From NCBI RefSeq assembly GCF_005862305.2, contig NZ_CP054021.1, positions 4,691,501-4,755,500 on the forward strand: a DNA stretch of 64,000 nt, in the 5' to 3' direction. Source of the stretch: Rhizobium indicum (GTDB lineage Bacteria; Pseudomonadota; Alphaproteobacteria; Rhizobiales; Rhizobiaceae). This document shows positions 1 to 7,854 of this stretch, one piece after another; the stretch's first letter is position 1, and every line of letters begins with the position of its first letter. Both the position numbers and the translations under genes were made by a program. The notes under the pieces were generated by a model. The model was not told where the DNA came from and did no database searches. It was given only the letters and a program-made list of their open reading frames with translations.

Positions 1-887
1 AGACGCATGCCAGCAGCCCCAAGGGCGTCATCGCGCTCGTCAGGCCCACCAATGCGGTTGTCGAGGACAATGTGATCACCGGCGGCGGCTTCGGCATCAG
101 CGCGCAGGCGGGCAAGAACGTTGCCATCCGCGACAACGACATATCCGGATATCACGGTTACAGCTGGTCCTTCGCCGTCGGTCTCGGCGACCAGGGCAAT
201 GCGCGGGACTATGATATTTCAGGCAACCATATTCATGACGGCGCGTGGGGCGTTGCCGTCAGCGGGCCCATCGGTGCCAGCTATAGCCGCACGAATATCA
301 AGGTTCACGACAACGTCTTCGACGACCTCTCGCAGGCGGCGCTGAAGGTCGACAGGCCGGCATCCGGCTCCTTCACCAACAATACGATCGAGACCGGCAC
401 CAAGGCCACCAGCATATCGCCTGCCATTGCCGACGCGCATACCTTTACGGTCAAAGGCAACCATACGGTCGCCAATGTCGAGACGGCGCTGGCAAGCCCG
501 GTTGCGAAGACTGCGGCAGTGATGGAGGCCTCCGCGGATCCGGCGGTTGTCGCTGTCCATGACAATTTGAAGATCTTCACCGATACGGGCGACGCCCATC
601 GCGGCAATCTCCTCGAAAACGATAGCTCGGACAATGACACCCTGGTGCTTCGGCGTTTCGGGGACGAAACCGTCGGCAAGCACGGCCTGACGCTGACCGG
701 CGAATATGGTGAGATCCACGTGGACCGCGAAGGCAACTATGCCTACACGCTCGATGAAACGAAGCTCCCTGACCATAGCGGACATGTGAGCGAGTCATTC
801 AGCTACGGGATCAACGATGGAAGCTCGCATCATAGCGACGGGGATACGCTGACCGTCTTCATCCATCTGGATGGCTTGCTGAGCTGA
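1..887 (+). CDS. Beta-helix exoprotein with C-terminal VCBS-like domain (5' end outside window)
   Basis: The frame is open from base 3, so the gene begins before the window; the GTG at 72 is internal. About 295 residues are visible. The first half carries irregular right-handed beta-helix repeats rich in N-x-I and DNDISG-type turns. The second half, after a linker, has a NLLENDSS...GxLTLTGEYGEIHVD pattern typical of VCBS/tandem-95 domains, and the protein ends in DTLTVFIHLDGLLS. The hydrophobic, acidic C-terminus fits a type I secretion signal, so an extracellular role is inferred. It is a close paralogue of the complete gene at 1355. Substrate is unknown; polysaccharide binding, epimerisation or lysis are all possible. 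Confidence 0.8.
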   Translation, partial: THASSPKGVIALVRPTNAVVEDNVITGGGFGISAQAGKNVAIRDNDISGYHGYSWSFAVGLGDQGNARDYDISGNHIHDGAWGVAVSGPIGASYSRTNIKVHDNVFDDLSQAALKVDRPASGSFTNNTIETGTKATSISPAIADAHTFTVKGNHTVANVETALASPVAKTAAVMEASADPAVVAVHDNLKIFTDTGDAHRGNLLENDSSDNDTLVLRRFGDETVGKHGLTLTGEYGEIHVDREGNYAYTLDETKLPDHSGHVSESFSYGINDGSSHHSDGDTLTVFIHLDGLLS

Positions 888-1354
888 GGTGAGTGTGCCG
901 GGAGCCGGCGCTATGCCGGGAGGCGTTCCTTCCGGGGAGGCGTGGACTCCCCCCGGGGAAGCGTTGCCCTCGCCATCAAATGGCTCCGCAGTGTCCCTCA
1001 CCCGGCTGCCGCCGGGTGAGGGTAAGGGGCTGCAATACGGCCTCAACCTTTCCGGCTTGCGACTGACCTGAAACAGGACGTCTCACCTCTGCGACCATAC
1101 GTCGCCGAGGCGTACGATTATCGTTCATTCACCTTTCGGTCGTTATTTAGTAGATTGTTTTCGTATAAGTTGTCATCTCCAGAATACCGCCTCCGCCAGG
1201 CGTTCTCGGGACCAAGGTAGGCCCACAGGGTCTGCCAACCGTCGTGAGGGCAATATCGAAGGCCTTTTGACATGGCCTTTAGCCCCGACCGCATCCGATC
1301 CACGCGTCGCAGCCGATTCAGACGGCTGCGCGGGCAATTCGAGAACAAGGCGAT
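888..1354. other. Intergenic region between the two beta-helix genes
   Basis: No gene is supported here. It holds a strong hairpin at 995-1022 and, from about 1105 to 1180, an AT-rich stretch that could carry the promoter of the gene at 1355. Open frames through this region lack recognisable protein features. Confidence 0.6.
995..1022 (+). terminator. Perfect 12-bp hairpin after the first beta-helix gene
   Basis: The arms CCCTCACCCGGC and GCCGGGTGAGGG pair perfectly around a TGCC loop, about 110 bases past the stop codon. No run of T follows, so it is either a factor-assisted terminator or one of the short palindromes dispersed in rhizobial genomes. Confidence 0.5.
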
Positions 1355-2848
1355 ATGGCAATCTATTATGTGAATCCAGCGATAGGCTCCAACAGCAACA
1401 ATGGAACGAGCGAGGACACGCCGTTTTCGTCGTTCTGGGCGGTAGAAAACTTGAAACTGCAGTCGGGCGACAGCGTGCTGCTTGCCGCCGGAAGCGTGTT
1501 CAACGACCAGCTTGACCTTAAATACTCCGGCAGCGTTGCGGCTCCGATTACTATCGGCAGTTATGGTGTCGGCGATGCGCCGGTCATCCATAGCCCCAAC
1601 GACGGCATCCACAGCCTCTATGCATCGAACATCGTCATCGAGAATATCAAGATCTCCGACACCGGCGGCGCGGCCATCTATGGCGGCAGTGTTTCGAACT
1701 GGACGGTCCGCAACGTCGAGGTCGATCACACCGGACTGGCGGGCAAGTCAGGTTCGATCACCTTCAGGACCGGCTCGAACATCACCATCGAAAACAGCAC
1801 GATCAACGACGTCAACGGCGACGGCGTCTGGATCGAAAAAGTCAACGGCGTCAATTTTCTCAACAACACCGTCACCAATGCCCACGGCACCGCGGCAGAT
1901 GCCGTCCAGATGAACGACAGCAGCAATATCGTGATCAGCGGCAATTACCTCGACCAGACGGGCGCCGCTACGCCGAAGGGCGTCATCGCGCTCGTTCGGT
2001 CTGTAAATGCCGTGGTCGAGGACAACGCGATTATCGGTGGCGGCTTCGGGATCGGCGCACAAGCCGGCACTAACGTCGCTATCCACGACAACGATATTTC
2101 AGGCTATGGCGGCTACAGCTGGTCCTACGCCATCGGTCTCGGCGACCAGGGCAATACGCGGGACTACGATATATCGGGCAACTATATCCATGACGGCGCA
2201 TGGGGCGTGGTGGTCAGCGCCGCCGGCACGACCAGTTACGTTCGCGAGGGTATCGAGATCCACAACAACGTCTTCGACGACCTGACGCAGGCAGCGCTGA
2301 AGGTCGACAGGCCGGCATCCGGCTCCTTCCACGACAATGTTATCGCCAGCGATGTCAAGCCCTACAGCATATCTCCCGCCATCATCGCCGCGAACACCTT
2401 CCCCGTCAGCAACAACACGACGCTCGACGAGGCCCAGGCGACGATGCTTGCGAGCAGCGATAGTCTCGCGGTCGGCGATACGACGCACACGGACACGGCG
2501 CCGGCGCTTGTCGCAACCCATGACAGCCTGAAAATCTCCTCCGATCTGGATGGCGCCCATTACGGCAATCTCCTCGAAAACGACAGCTCGGCCAATGGAA
2601 CCCTGCTGCTTCGCCGCTTCGAGGGCGAATTCGTCGACAAGGACGGCGTGACGCTGACCGGCCAATACGGCTCCATCCATGTCGACAGTGACGGCGATTA
2701 CACCTATACGGCCGACGCGGCAAAGCTCGCCGGACTTAGCGGAGACGTGAGCGACACCTTCCACTACAAGATCTCCGATGGGACTTCGCTACATTTCGAC
2801 ACGGATACGCTGAGCATCTCCATCCATGTGGATGACCTGCTGAGCTGA
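1355..2848 (+). CDS. Beta-helix exoprotein with C-terminal VCBS-like domain
   Basis: A complete 497-residue paralogue of the gene at the left edge. There is no Sec signal peptide: the protein starts MAIYYVNPAIGSNSNNGT, the usual opening of parallel beta-helix proteins. Residues about 40-340 form beta-helix coils, about 385-490 form a VCBS-like domain with NLLENDSS and SIHVDSDGDYTYT, and the end DTLSISIHVDDLLS matches the C-terminus of its neighbour. Export by a type I (ABC/HlyD/TolC) system, as for rhizobial PrsDE substrates, is inferred from the missing N-terminal signal and conserved C-terminus. An AAGG sits about 5 bases before the ATG. The enzymatic role, if any, is unknown; C5-epimerase- and lyase-like folds share this architecture. 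Confidence 0.85.
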   Translation: MAIYYVNPAIGSNSNNGTSEDTPFSSFWAVENLKLQSGDSVLLAAGSVFNDQLDLKYSGSVAAPITIGSYGVGDAPVIHSPNDGIHSLYASNIVIENIKISDTGGAAIYGGSVSNWTVRNVEVDHTGLAGKSGSITFRTGSNITIENSTINDVNGDGVWIEKVNGVNFLNNTVTNAHGTAADAVQMNDSSNIVISGNYLDQTGAATPKGVIALVRSVNAVVEDNAIIGGGFGIGAQAGTNVAIHDNDISGYGGYSWSYAIGLGDQGNTRDYDISGNYIHDGAWGVVVSAAGTTSYVREGIEIHNNVFDDLTQAALKVDRPASGSFHDNVIASDVKPYSISPAIIAANTFPVSNNTTLDEAQATMLASSDSLAVGDTTHTDTAPALVATHDSLKISSDLDGAHYGNLLENDSSANGTLLLRRFEGEFVDKDGVTLTGQYGSIHVDSDGDYTYTADAAKLAGLSGDVSDTFHYKISDGTSLHFDTDTLSISIHVDDLLS

Positions 2849-2911
2849 CAGGGATGCCGGCAGGAAATGGCGTTGTATCGCGGCGGCATTCCGCCCAGCA
2901 CTTGCGAAGTC

Positions 2912-3193
2912 TCATTGATCGCCGAGCAAGATCCTGATGACGTCGACTTCGATTTCCGCGCAGATGATCTCGTATTCGGTGATGATTGCGGGATCGGCCG
3001 ATCTATCCCGACGCATGCGATCGAGGACGGCGCAGGCTTCGCCGTAGGCGCCGCATAATTCGTAAAAATGGGGCTGGCTCGCCGCAACTGCTCTGATCGT
3101 TGCCCGCGTCGCAGGCAGCCTCATCATCAGCCTGGCCAGCCCCTGTTCCGCGGCTTGCCGGGTGAGGTGGGCTACGCCTTCTTTCCTGACCAT
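2912..3193 (-). CDS. Hypothetical protein, 93 aa
   Basis: The frame stays open upstream to a TTG at 3322, but the ATG at 3193 is preceded by GAGGAA at good spacing and is taken as the start. The product is alpha-helical and charged, with RLMMRLPATRATIRAVAASQ followed by a stretch rich in Cys, Tyr and Glu (YELCGAYGEAC...EYEIICAEIE) and no membrane segment. It is not a family I can name. It converges on the beta-helix gene and is followed upstream by the anti-sigma gene, with no sign of co-transcription. Confidence 0.6.
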   Translation of the reverse strand: MVRKEGVAHLTRQAAEQGLARLMMRLPATRATIRAVAASQPHFYELCGAYGEACAVLDRMRRDRSADPAIITEYEIICAEIEVDVIRILLGDQ

Positions 3194-3332
3194 GCCGTCA
3201 TTCCTCGCTGCCTGTGTTTTCCGATCCAGGGGGTACGCAATACTCACCCACCCCTGACTAGTACGCAGGAATGCTGCATCTGGTTTCATGCCGGATGAAG
3301 GTTTAGTGGCGCAGTGCCGCAAACAGCCTGTG

Positions 3333-3977
3333 CTACCAGCGCAGGAGGCGGGGGCCGAACAGCGCGCCGATTCCGCCGGTCAAGAGGATGCCGAGCGAAT
3401 ACCAGAGGGTGACGAAGGGCAGGCCGTTTTCCGTGCAGAACCAGGAATAGACCCAGGCGCCGGATGCGCCGGCGGCAATGCCGGCGATGAAGCCAGTGAT
3501 GCCGAGGTTGCTCGGGGCGCCGCCACGGAGAACCCAGGTATTTGCGATCAGGATCGGCATGGCAAAGGCAAAGATCAGCAGTGGGCAATGCAGGGCGGAG
3601 GAGCCGAGCACCAGCACGGGGTAGCTTGCGGCCGGCGACAAAGTGAGCTGAATGACCGCCAGGACGGCGAGGGTAAGTATGATGGCCGCGGCAATCCCGA
3701 AAAAGCGCCCCTCCGTGCCATCCGGCCGGGACAGGCGGTAAACGGCTGCGAAGGCGGCGACTGCAAGCAGGGCATTGTAGGCGGACTTGATCCAGAAGAC
3801 CGGCAACATCAGCGCCTGCGCCATGTCGGTGCGAAGGCCGAGGACGATAAGCATCAGCAGCAGCGAGACTGCCAGAGCAGGCAGGATGGCGAGCACGAAG
3901 CGGCGTTCGAGCGCATGTCTCGGCACCGGCTTCAGATTCCGGACAAGGCTGTCGATCAGGTCCTCAGTCTCTCTCAC
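3333..3977 (-). CDS. nrsF: Anti-sigma factor of the NrsF/DUF1109 family
   Basis: 214 residues. A short cytosolic N-terminus (RETEDLIDSLVRNLKPVP) is followed by about six hydrophobic membrane segments, the layout of DUF1109 anti-sigma factors such as Caulobacter NrsF. These hold a SigF-type ECF sigma at the inner membrane and release it under oxidative or metal stress. Two Cys residues lie in the C-terminal half (SSALHCPLL and YSWFCTENG); paired cysteines serve as sensors in this family. The GTG start overlaps the sigma stop codon by four bases (GTGA), which implies translational coupling and matched stoichiometry. Confidence 0.85.
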   Translation of the reverse strand: MRETEDLIDSLVRNLKPVPRHALERRFVLAILPALAVSLLLMLIVLGLRTDMAQALMLPVFWIKSAYNALLAVAAFAAVYRLSRPDGTEGRFFGIAAAIILTLAVLAVIQLTLSPAASYPVLVLGSSALHCPLLIFAFAMPILIANTWVLRGGAPSNLGITGFIAGIAAGASGAWVYSWFCTENGLPFVTLWYSLGILLTGGIGALFGPRLLRW

Positions 3978-4522
3978 ATCCCACCTCGCAATCTTGCCGC
4001 CAGCGCCTTGATGCCCCTGTGAACGCCGACCTTGACCGCCGATTCCGACTGTCCGGTGCGGCTGGCGGTATCGGCCACCGACTGCCCCTCGAGCTTGACC
4101 TGACGGATCAGCTCCTGCTGGTGCTGCGGCAGGCCGTTCAACAGCCGTTCGACATCCATGCGCGCTGCAATCGCATCCTCCCTGAAGTCGTCTTCGATCT
4201 CCTCGTCCAGTTCTATTTCCGCCTTGTACCGGCCGCCATGCTTCCGGTGGTGGTCGATCAGCTTGTAGCGGGCAATCGAGAAGAACCACGCGGTGAATGG
4301 CCGCTCCCTGTCATAGGTCGCCCGGCGCGAATGCAGCGCCAGCAACGTCTCCTGCACGAGATCTTCCGTGTCGGATTTCGCCGTAGTGCCGATCCGCCCG
4401 CCATAATAACCGACGAGCAGGGTTCGCAACGTCACGAGCAGACGCCGATAGGCTGCCTCGTCCCCGTCGAGGGAAAGAAGCATCAGCATCTTCAGTGCTT
4501 GTTCCGAATGGGCGCTCGTCAT
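3974..4522 (-). CDS. sigF: ECF sigma factor, SigF type
   Basis: 182 residues with both ECF domains. Region 2 includes DTEDLVQETLLALHSRR and FTAWFFSIARYKLIDHHRKH; region 4 includes LPQHQQELIRQVKLEGQSVA followed by a helix-turn-helix ending SESAVKVGVHRGIKALA. It directs RNA polymerase to stress promoters and is coupled to the DUF1109 anti-sigma just downstream. A GTAACC-N15-CGAAT element on its own strand (4563-4538) lies just upstream, so autoregulation is likely. If so, transcription begins within about 10 bases of the ATG and the leader is very short. Related rhizobial sigmas (S. meliloti RpoE1/RpoE4) respond to sulfite, and Caulobacter SigF to chromate and cadmium. Confidence 0.88.
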   Translation of the reverse strand: MTSAHSEQALKMLMLLSLDGDEAAYRRLLVTLRTLLVGYYGGRIGTTAKSDTEDLVQETLLALHSRRATYDRERPFTAWFFSIARYKLIDHHRKHGGRYKAEIELDEEIEDDFREDAIAARMDVERLLNGLPQHQQELIRQVKLEGQSVADTASRTGQSESAVKVGVHRGIKALAARLRGGM

Positions 4523-4537
4523 GTCGTCTGCAATATC

Positions 4538-4563
4538 ATTCGGGTGGATGACGCTTTGGTTAC
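4538..4563 (-). promoter_or_regulatory. Candidate SigF-dependent promoter of sigF-nrsF
   Basis: On the minus strand GTAACC (4563-4558) is followed after 15 bases by CGAAT (4542-4538). This nearly matches the published Caulobacter SigF element, GTAACC-N16-CGAA. It sits 16 bases before the sigF ATG. Confidence 0.6.
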
Positions 4564-4668
4564 AGGTGGGTTCAAAAATCTTCCGGCGGCAATTCAAAGT
4601 GTACAGCGTCCCTTGCGCGTCTCCAAAAGACGTGCGGCGCTGTAGCGCTATCACATAAGCGTGAGGCT

Positions 4669-4695
4669 GTAACCGCCTTGGCAAGGGGATCGAAT
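4669..4695 (+). promoter_or_regulatory. Candidate SigF-dependent promoter of the mrpX operon
   Basis: GTAACC (4669-4674), exactly 16 bases, then CGAAT (4691-4695) matches the known SigF consensus. The predicted transcript would start near 4702, about 55 bases before the ATG of the Met-rich peptide, and run into the cytochrome and molybdoenzyme genes. Confidence 0.7.
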
Positions 4696-4756
4696 TCAGG
4701 ACTGTGAGCCGTCGGCGGGTGCCGGCGGACATGTCAATCGATCCGAGGAGACCCTC

Positions 4757-5026
4757 ATGACCAAGATCCTTTCCAGCCTTGCCGCCTGCACCTTCGTCAT
4801 CGGCCTGTCGCTTGCCGGCGCCGCCAGCGCCCAGAGCAGCGATGCCATGAAGAAAGACAGCATGAAGACCGACACGATGTCGAAGGACACCATGTCCAAG
4901 GATGCAATGTCGAAGGACGCAATGGCGACCGGCAGCACCAAGGCCGACTGCATGCACAATGCCGGCATGGAGAAGGACACGATGAAGAAGGACACGATGA
5001 TGAAGGCCTGCGACGCGATGAAGTAA
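4757..5026 (+). CDS. mrpX: Periplasmic methionine-rich MXKDX-repeat peptide (MrpX-like)
   Basis: 89 residues: a Sec signal peptide cleaved after AASA (about residue 25), then a 64-residue mature part with 12 Met, two Cys and repeated five-residue units of the form M-x-K-D-x (MSKDT, MSKDA, MKKDT). This is the pentapeptide MXKDX family. In Azospira suillum, MrpX of this kind is a sacrificial scavenger: its Met residues are oxidised by hypochlorite and then reduced by a YedY-type reductase, all under SigF/NrsF. The gene diverges from sigF, follows a SigF-type promoter and precedes a molybdoenzyme pair, the same gene set. An AGGAG lies ahead of the ATG. Confidence 0.8.
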   Translation: MTKILSSLAACTFVIGLSLAGAASAQSSDAMKKDSMKTDTMSKDTMSKDAMSKDAMATGSTKADCMHNAGMEKDTMKKDTMMKACDAMK

Positions 5027-5112
5027 GCTTTAGCCGCGGTCGCTGAAGCTATTTGGCCGGCGGCCGCGTCCTTTTTCGCGAAGACCTTTCATGTCGATCC
5101 GGAGGAACTACA

Positions 5113-5955
5113 ATGGCCACGACCGATGCCGGCATGGCGAGCGGACGCACGCTCTTCTACCGCCATGGCCTGCTGGTGCGCCTGTCGCACTGGGTAAACG
5201 TGCTGTGCATGACAGCGCTGCTGTACAGCGGCCTGCAGATATTCAACGCCCATCCGGCGCTCTATTGGGGCCAGTACGGTGCCGACAACGATCCGTCCTT
5301 CATTTCCATGGTGGCCGAACAGGAAGGCGATGCGCTGAAGGGCGTGACGCACTTGGGCGGATTGAGCTTCGATACGACGGGCATTCTCGGGGTTTCGAAT
5401 GTCGACGGCGAGGCCGCGGTGCGCGGCTTTCCGAACTGGCTAACCTTGCCGAGCTACCAGGATCTGGCATCGGGCCGGCGCTGGCATTTCTTCTTTGCCT
5501 GGCTGTTCGTCATCAACGGCTTCATCTATCTCGCCTATGGTTTCGTCAGCCGGCATTTCCGCCGCGATCTGCTGCCGGCGGCCGAAGAGCTGAAGCCTTC
5601 GCATCTCGGCCATGAGATCGTCAGTCATGCCCGGCTGCGCTTTCCCAAGGGGGCCGAGGCCCGCCACTACAATACGCTGCAGAAACTCGCCTATGTCGCC
5701 GTGATCTTCGTGCTGTTGCCGCTGATGATCGGGACAGGGCTTACCATGTCGCCGGGCTTCAACGCGGTCGCGCCCTGGCTGCTCGATCTGTTCGGCGGCC
5801 GGCAATCGGCCCGCACGCTGCATTTCCTGACCGCCTTCTCGCTCGTCGCCTTCGTCGCCGTGCATGTGGCGATGGTGCTGGTCTCGGGCGTGTTCAACAA
5901 TTTGCGTTCGATGGTCACCGGTTATTACGACATCGGGCAGGGAGGAAAGTCATGA
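5113..5955 (+). CDS. Membrane cytochrome b (cytochrome b561-type), electron donor to the molybdoenzyme
   Basis: 280 residues; start chosen at the ATG after GGAGGAA (5101-5107). Four hydrophobic segments carry conserved His residues (VRLSHWVNVL near residue 25, RRWHFFFAWLF near 125, RTLHFLTAF near 240, AVHVAMVL near 255), expected to bind two b-type haems. A soluble loop lies between the first two segments. Its stop overlaps the start of the molybdoenzyme by four bases (ATGA). By analogy with YedZ/MsrQ it would pass quinol or flavin electrons across the membrane to that enzyme. It is a cytochrome b561-like protein and not a close MsrQ by eye. Confidence 0.8.
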   Translation: MATTDAGMASGRTLFYRHGLLVRLSHWVNVLCMTALLYSGLQIFNAHPALYWGQYGADNDPSFISMVAEQEGDALKGVTHLGGLSFDTTGILGVSNVDGEAAVRGFPNWLTLPSYQDLASGRRWHFFFAWLFVINGFIYLAYGFVSRHFRRDLLPAAEELKPSHLGHEIVSHARLRFPKGAEARHYNTLQKLAYVAVIFVLLPLMIGTGLTMSPGFNAVAPWLLDLFGGRQSARTLHFLTAFSLVAFVAVHVAMVLVSGVFNNLRSMVTGYYDIGQGGKS

Positions 5956-6728
5956 GCCGCATCATCACCAGGCGTCGCTTCCTGATCGGCGCGACCATGA
6001 CGGCATCAGCGCTGGGGCTCGCCGGCTGCGATGCCCTCGTCGAAAACGATCGGACGAAATCGGTGTTGAAGATCGCCGAAGGCCTCAGCATGAAGACGCA
6101 GCGCTTCCTGCTCGGCGACGACGCGCTCGCCCGCGAATTCACCGAAGCCGATATCTCGCCGACCTTCCGCGCCAACGGCACGAGCATGCCCGACAATGCC
6201 CGCTATATCGACTGGATGAACCAGCGGTTTTCGAGTTGGAAGCTCGAGGTCGGCGGGCTGGTCGACAAGCCGATGCAATTGTCGCTGGCGGAGCTGAAAG
6301 CCCTGCCGGCCCGCACGCAGATCACAAGGCATGACTGCGTCGAGGGCTGGAGCGCGATCGGCAAATGGACCGGCGTGCCGCTCGGCGCGCTGCTGCAGGC
6401 GGCGGGCCTGAAACCCGAAGCCCGCTACATCGTCTTCCACTGCGCCGACGAATATGAAAAGACGCTCGACGGCAGCGGCTGGTATTACGAAAGCATCGAT
6501 CTCGTCGATGCGTTCCACCCCCAGACGATCCTTGCCCACACCATGAACGGCCGCGATCTCGAAGTCGCCCATGGCGCGCCGCTCCGGCTCCGGGTCGAGC
6601 GCCAGCTCGGCTACAAGCAGGCAAAATATCTGACCGGCATCGAAGCCGTCGCCGATCTCGGCCAGCTCTACGGCGGCAATGGCGGCTTCTGGGAGGATCG
6701 CGGTTATGAATGGTATGCGGGCATATAG
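5952..6728 (+). CDS. Tat-exported molybdopterin oxidoreductase (sulfite oxidase/MsrP fold)
   Basis: 258 residues. The N-terminus has a twin-arginine motif, TRRRFLIG, and a lipobox, LAGC, so it is probably a lipoprotein folded before export. The oxidoreductase molybdopterin domain follows, with the Mo-ligating Cys in TRHDCVEGWSAIGKW and conserved cofactor residues near GAPLRLRVERQLGYKQ. It lacks the C-terminal dimerisation domain of true sulfite oxidases, as YedY/MsrP does. Translationally coupled to the cytochrome gene. Likely role: reduction of methionine sulfoxide in the periplasm, including on the Met-rich peptide. Sulfite oxidation is the main alternative, because related rhizobial sigma factors respond to sulfite. 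Confidence 0.82.
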   Translation: MSRIITRRRFLIGATMTASALGLAGCDALVENDRTKSVLKIAEGLSMKTQRFLLGDDALAREFTEADISPTFRANGTSMPDNARYIDWMNQRFSSWKLEVGGLVDKPMQLSLAELKALPARTQITRHDCVEGWSAIGKWTGVPLGALLQAAGLKPEARYIVFHCADEYEKTLDGSGWYYESIDLVDAFHPQTILAHTMNGRDLEVAHGAPLRLRVERQLGYKQAKYLTGIEAVADLGQLYGGNGGFWEDRGYEWYAGI

Positions 6729-6770
6729 GCGGGGTGCCCCGACCGACGAGGGTGCAGGAAGCTCCTTCGC

Positions 6771-7547
6771 TCAGGCAGCGAGGCCGATCGTAATGGTGGC
6801 GGACAGCACGCCGCTGTCGAGCTTTTCGAAATCGAACATGTGGTCGGCGGCATCCTCCGGGATGAGGCCGTCCTCGTCGTTGCGCGTATCGCGGGCAGGG
6901 CGCCCGAGATAGTCGGGATGCTCGCCGTAGATGATGTCGCTCAGCACATCGTCGAAATAGATCTGGCTGACGAGAAGCTCCTTGCCCTCGACGAGGATGC
7001 GGCAATGAACATGCGGCGTGCGGCCCTTGTACCATCCGGGATAGGCCGTCAAAAAGCTTGCCTGCCCCTTGGCATTCGTCAGCTGGCGGCCGCGGAAGGC
7101 GAGCCCGCTGATCGCCTCGGCATCGCCGAAGGTGCACATCTCAGCAGCCTCGCGGCCGGAATAGATGCCGCGATGATCGGTATGCCAGATTTCGATATCG
7201 GCATTTTCGATCGGCCGGCAGTCGGTTGCTTGGACGAGCCGAACGGCCAACCGCAAAGGCAGCCCGGCCGTTCCTTCTGAGATGTCCTGACGAGCCGGGA
7301 CATTGTTGACATGGCAGGGGCCGAGGGTCTGCGCGACGGTCACGACGCAATTCGGACGGGTACGGAAGAGCGGCTCAGGCAGTTTTTCCAAGGTAACCGA
7401 CTTTGTGCCGCCGCTTACGAAATCCGTTCCCTTCCAGTCGAATGTCCTGGCGGCAACAGTGACATGCCGCCGCGGCCAGATCGCTACCGCCGCCACGGAT
7501 GATGCGACAATGGCCGCACCTCCAAGCACAAGGGTTCGCCTCTTCAT
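6771..7547 (-). CDS. Intradiol ring-cleavage dioxygenase-like protein, exported
   Basis: 258 residues with an N-terminal membrane or signal segment (MKRRTLVLGGAAIVASSVAA). The catalytic-domain pattern is present: QTLGPCHVNN, IEIWHTDHRGIYSG with the first metal-ligand Tyr, then a Tyr-His-His cluster in YPGWYKGRTPHVHCRI. These are the Fe(III) ligands of protocatechuate and catechol dioxygenases. Exported members of this superfamily are common in proteobacteria and mostly uncharacterised. AAGGAAG precedes the ATG. It converges on the molybdoenzyme gene; substrate unknown. Confidence 0.8.
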   Translation of the reverse strand: MKRRTLVLGGAAIVASSVAAVAIWPRRHVTVAARTFDWKGTDFVSGGTKSVTLEKLPEPLFRTRPNCVVTVAQTLGPCHVNNVPARQDISEGTAGLPLRLAVRLVQATDCRPIENADIEIWHTDHRGIYSGREAAEMCTFGDAEAISGLAFRGRQLTNAKGQASFLTAYPGWYKGRTPHVHCRILVEGKELLVSQIYFDDVLSDIIYGEHPDYLGRPARDTRNDEDGLIPEDAADHMFDFEKLDSGVLSATITIGLAA

Positions 7548-7562
7548 CTGTCTTCCTTCGCT

Positions 7563-7800
7563 TCAAGACGCAGGATCTAAGGAGGGTAAACCGAAAATTC
7601 CAATTAAATCTGAGCAGAGAAGCTTTATGCCTGTCAGCTCATCGAGCTTGTCCATGAGCTGGTCCTGGAAGGCCGGGTCCGGAACGTCGGCGGCGGGCCT
7701 GTGCCGTTCGCGGTGATACCAGTAGCCACCGGTGGTTCTGGCGGCGGTATCGTCGCTGACCGCGAGCCACAGGATCTTCCTTTCCTGCGGCCCTTGCTCC
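7563..7800 (-). pseudogene. Remnant of a short-chain dehydrogenase (C-terminal part only)
   Basis: On the minus strand one frame reads ERKILWLAVSDDTAARTTGG, then YWYHRERHRPAADV, then PDPAFQDQLMDKLDELTG, before running into unrelated residues and a stop at 7565-7563. This is the characteristic C-terminus of a group of SDR oxidoreductases (a WLA..SDDPAAR.TG.YW pattern). Upstream the frame breaks and no Rossmann domain is present, so only a decayed fragment of about 55 codons remains between the dioxygenase-like gene and the NmrA-like gene. Confidence 0.5.
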
Positions 7801-7854
7801 GGAGATCGAAGCCGGGAGCGTCGGTGAAGCAGGCATTTCCTCGAGCGTCAACGA

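Noticed and set aside
4019..4645. 208-codon plus-strand frame opposite sigF
   Set aside because: It is the reverse strand of a clear ECF sigma gene.
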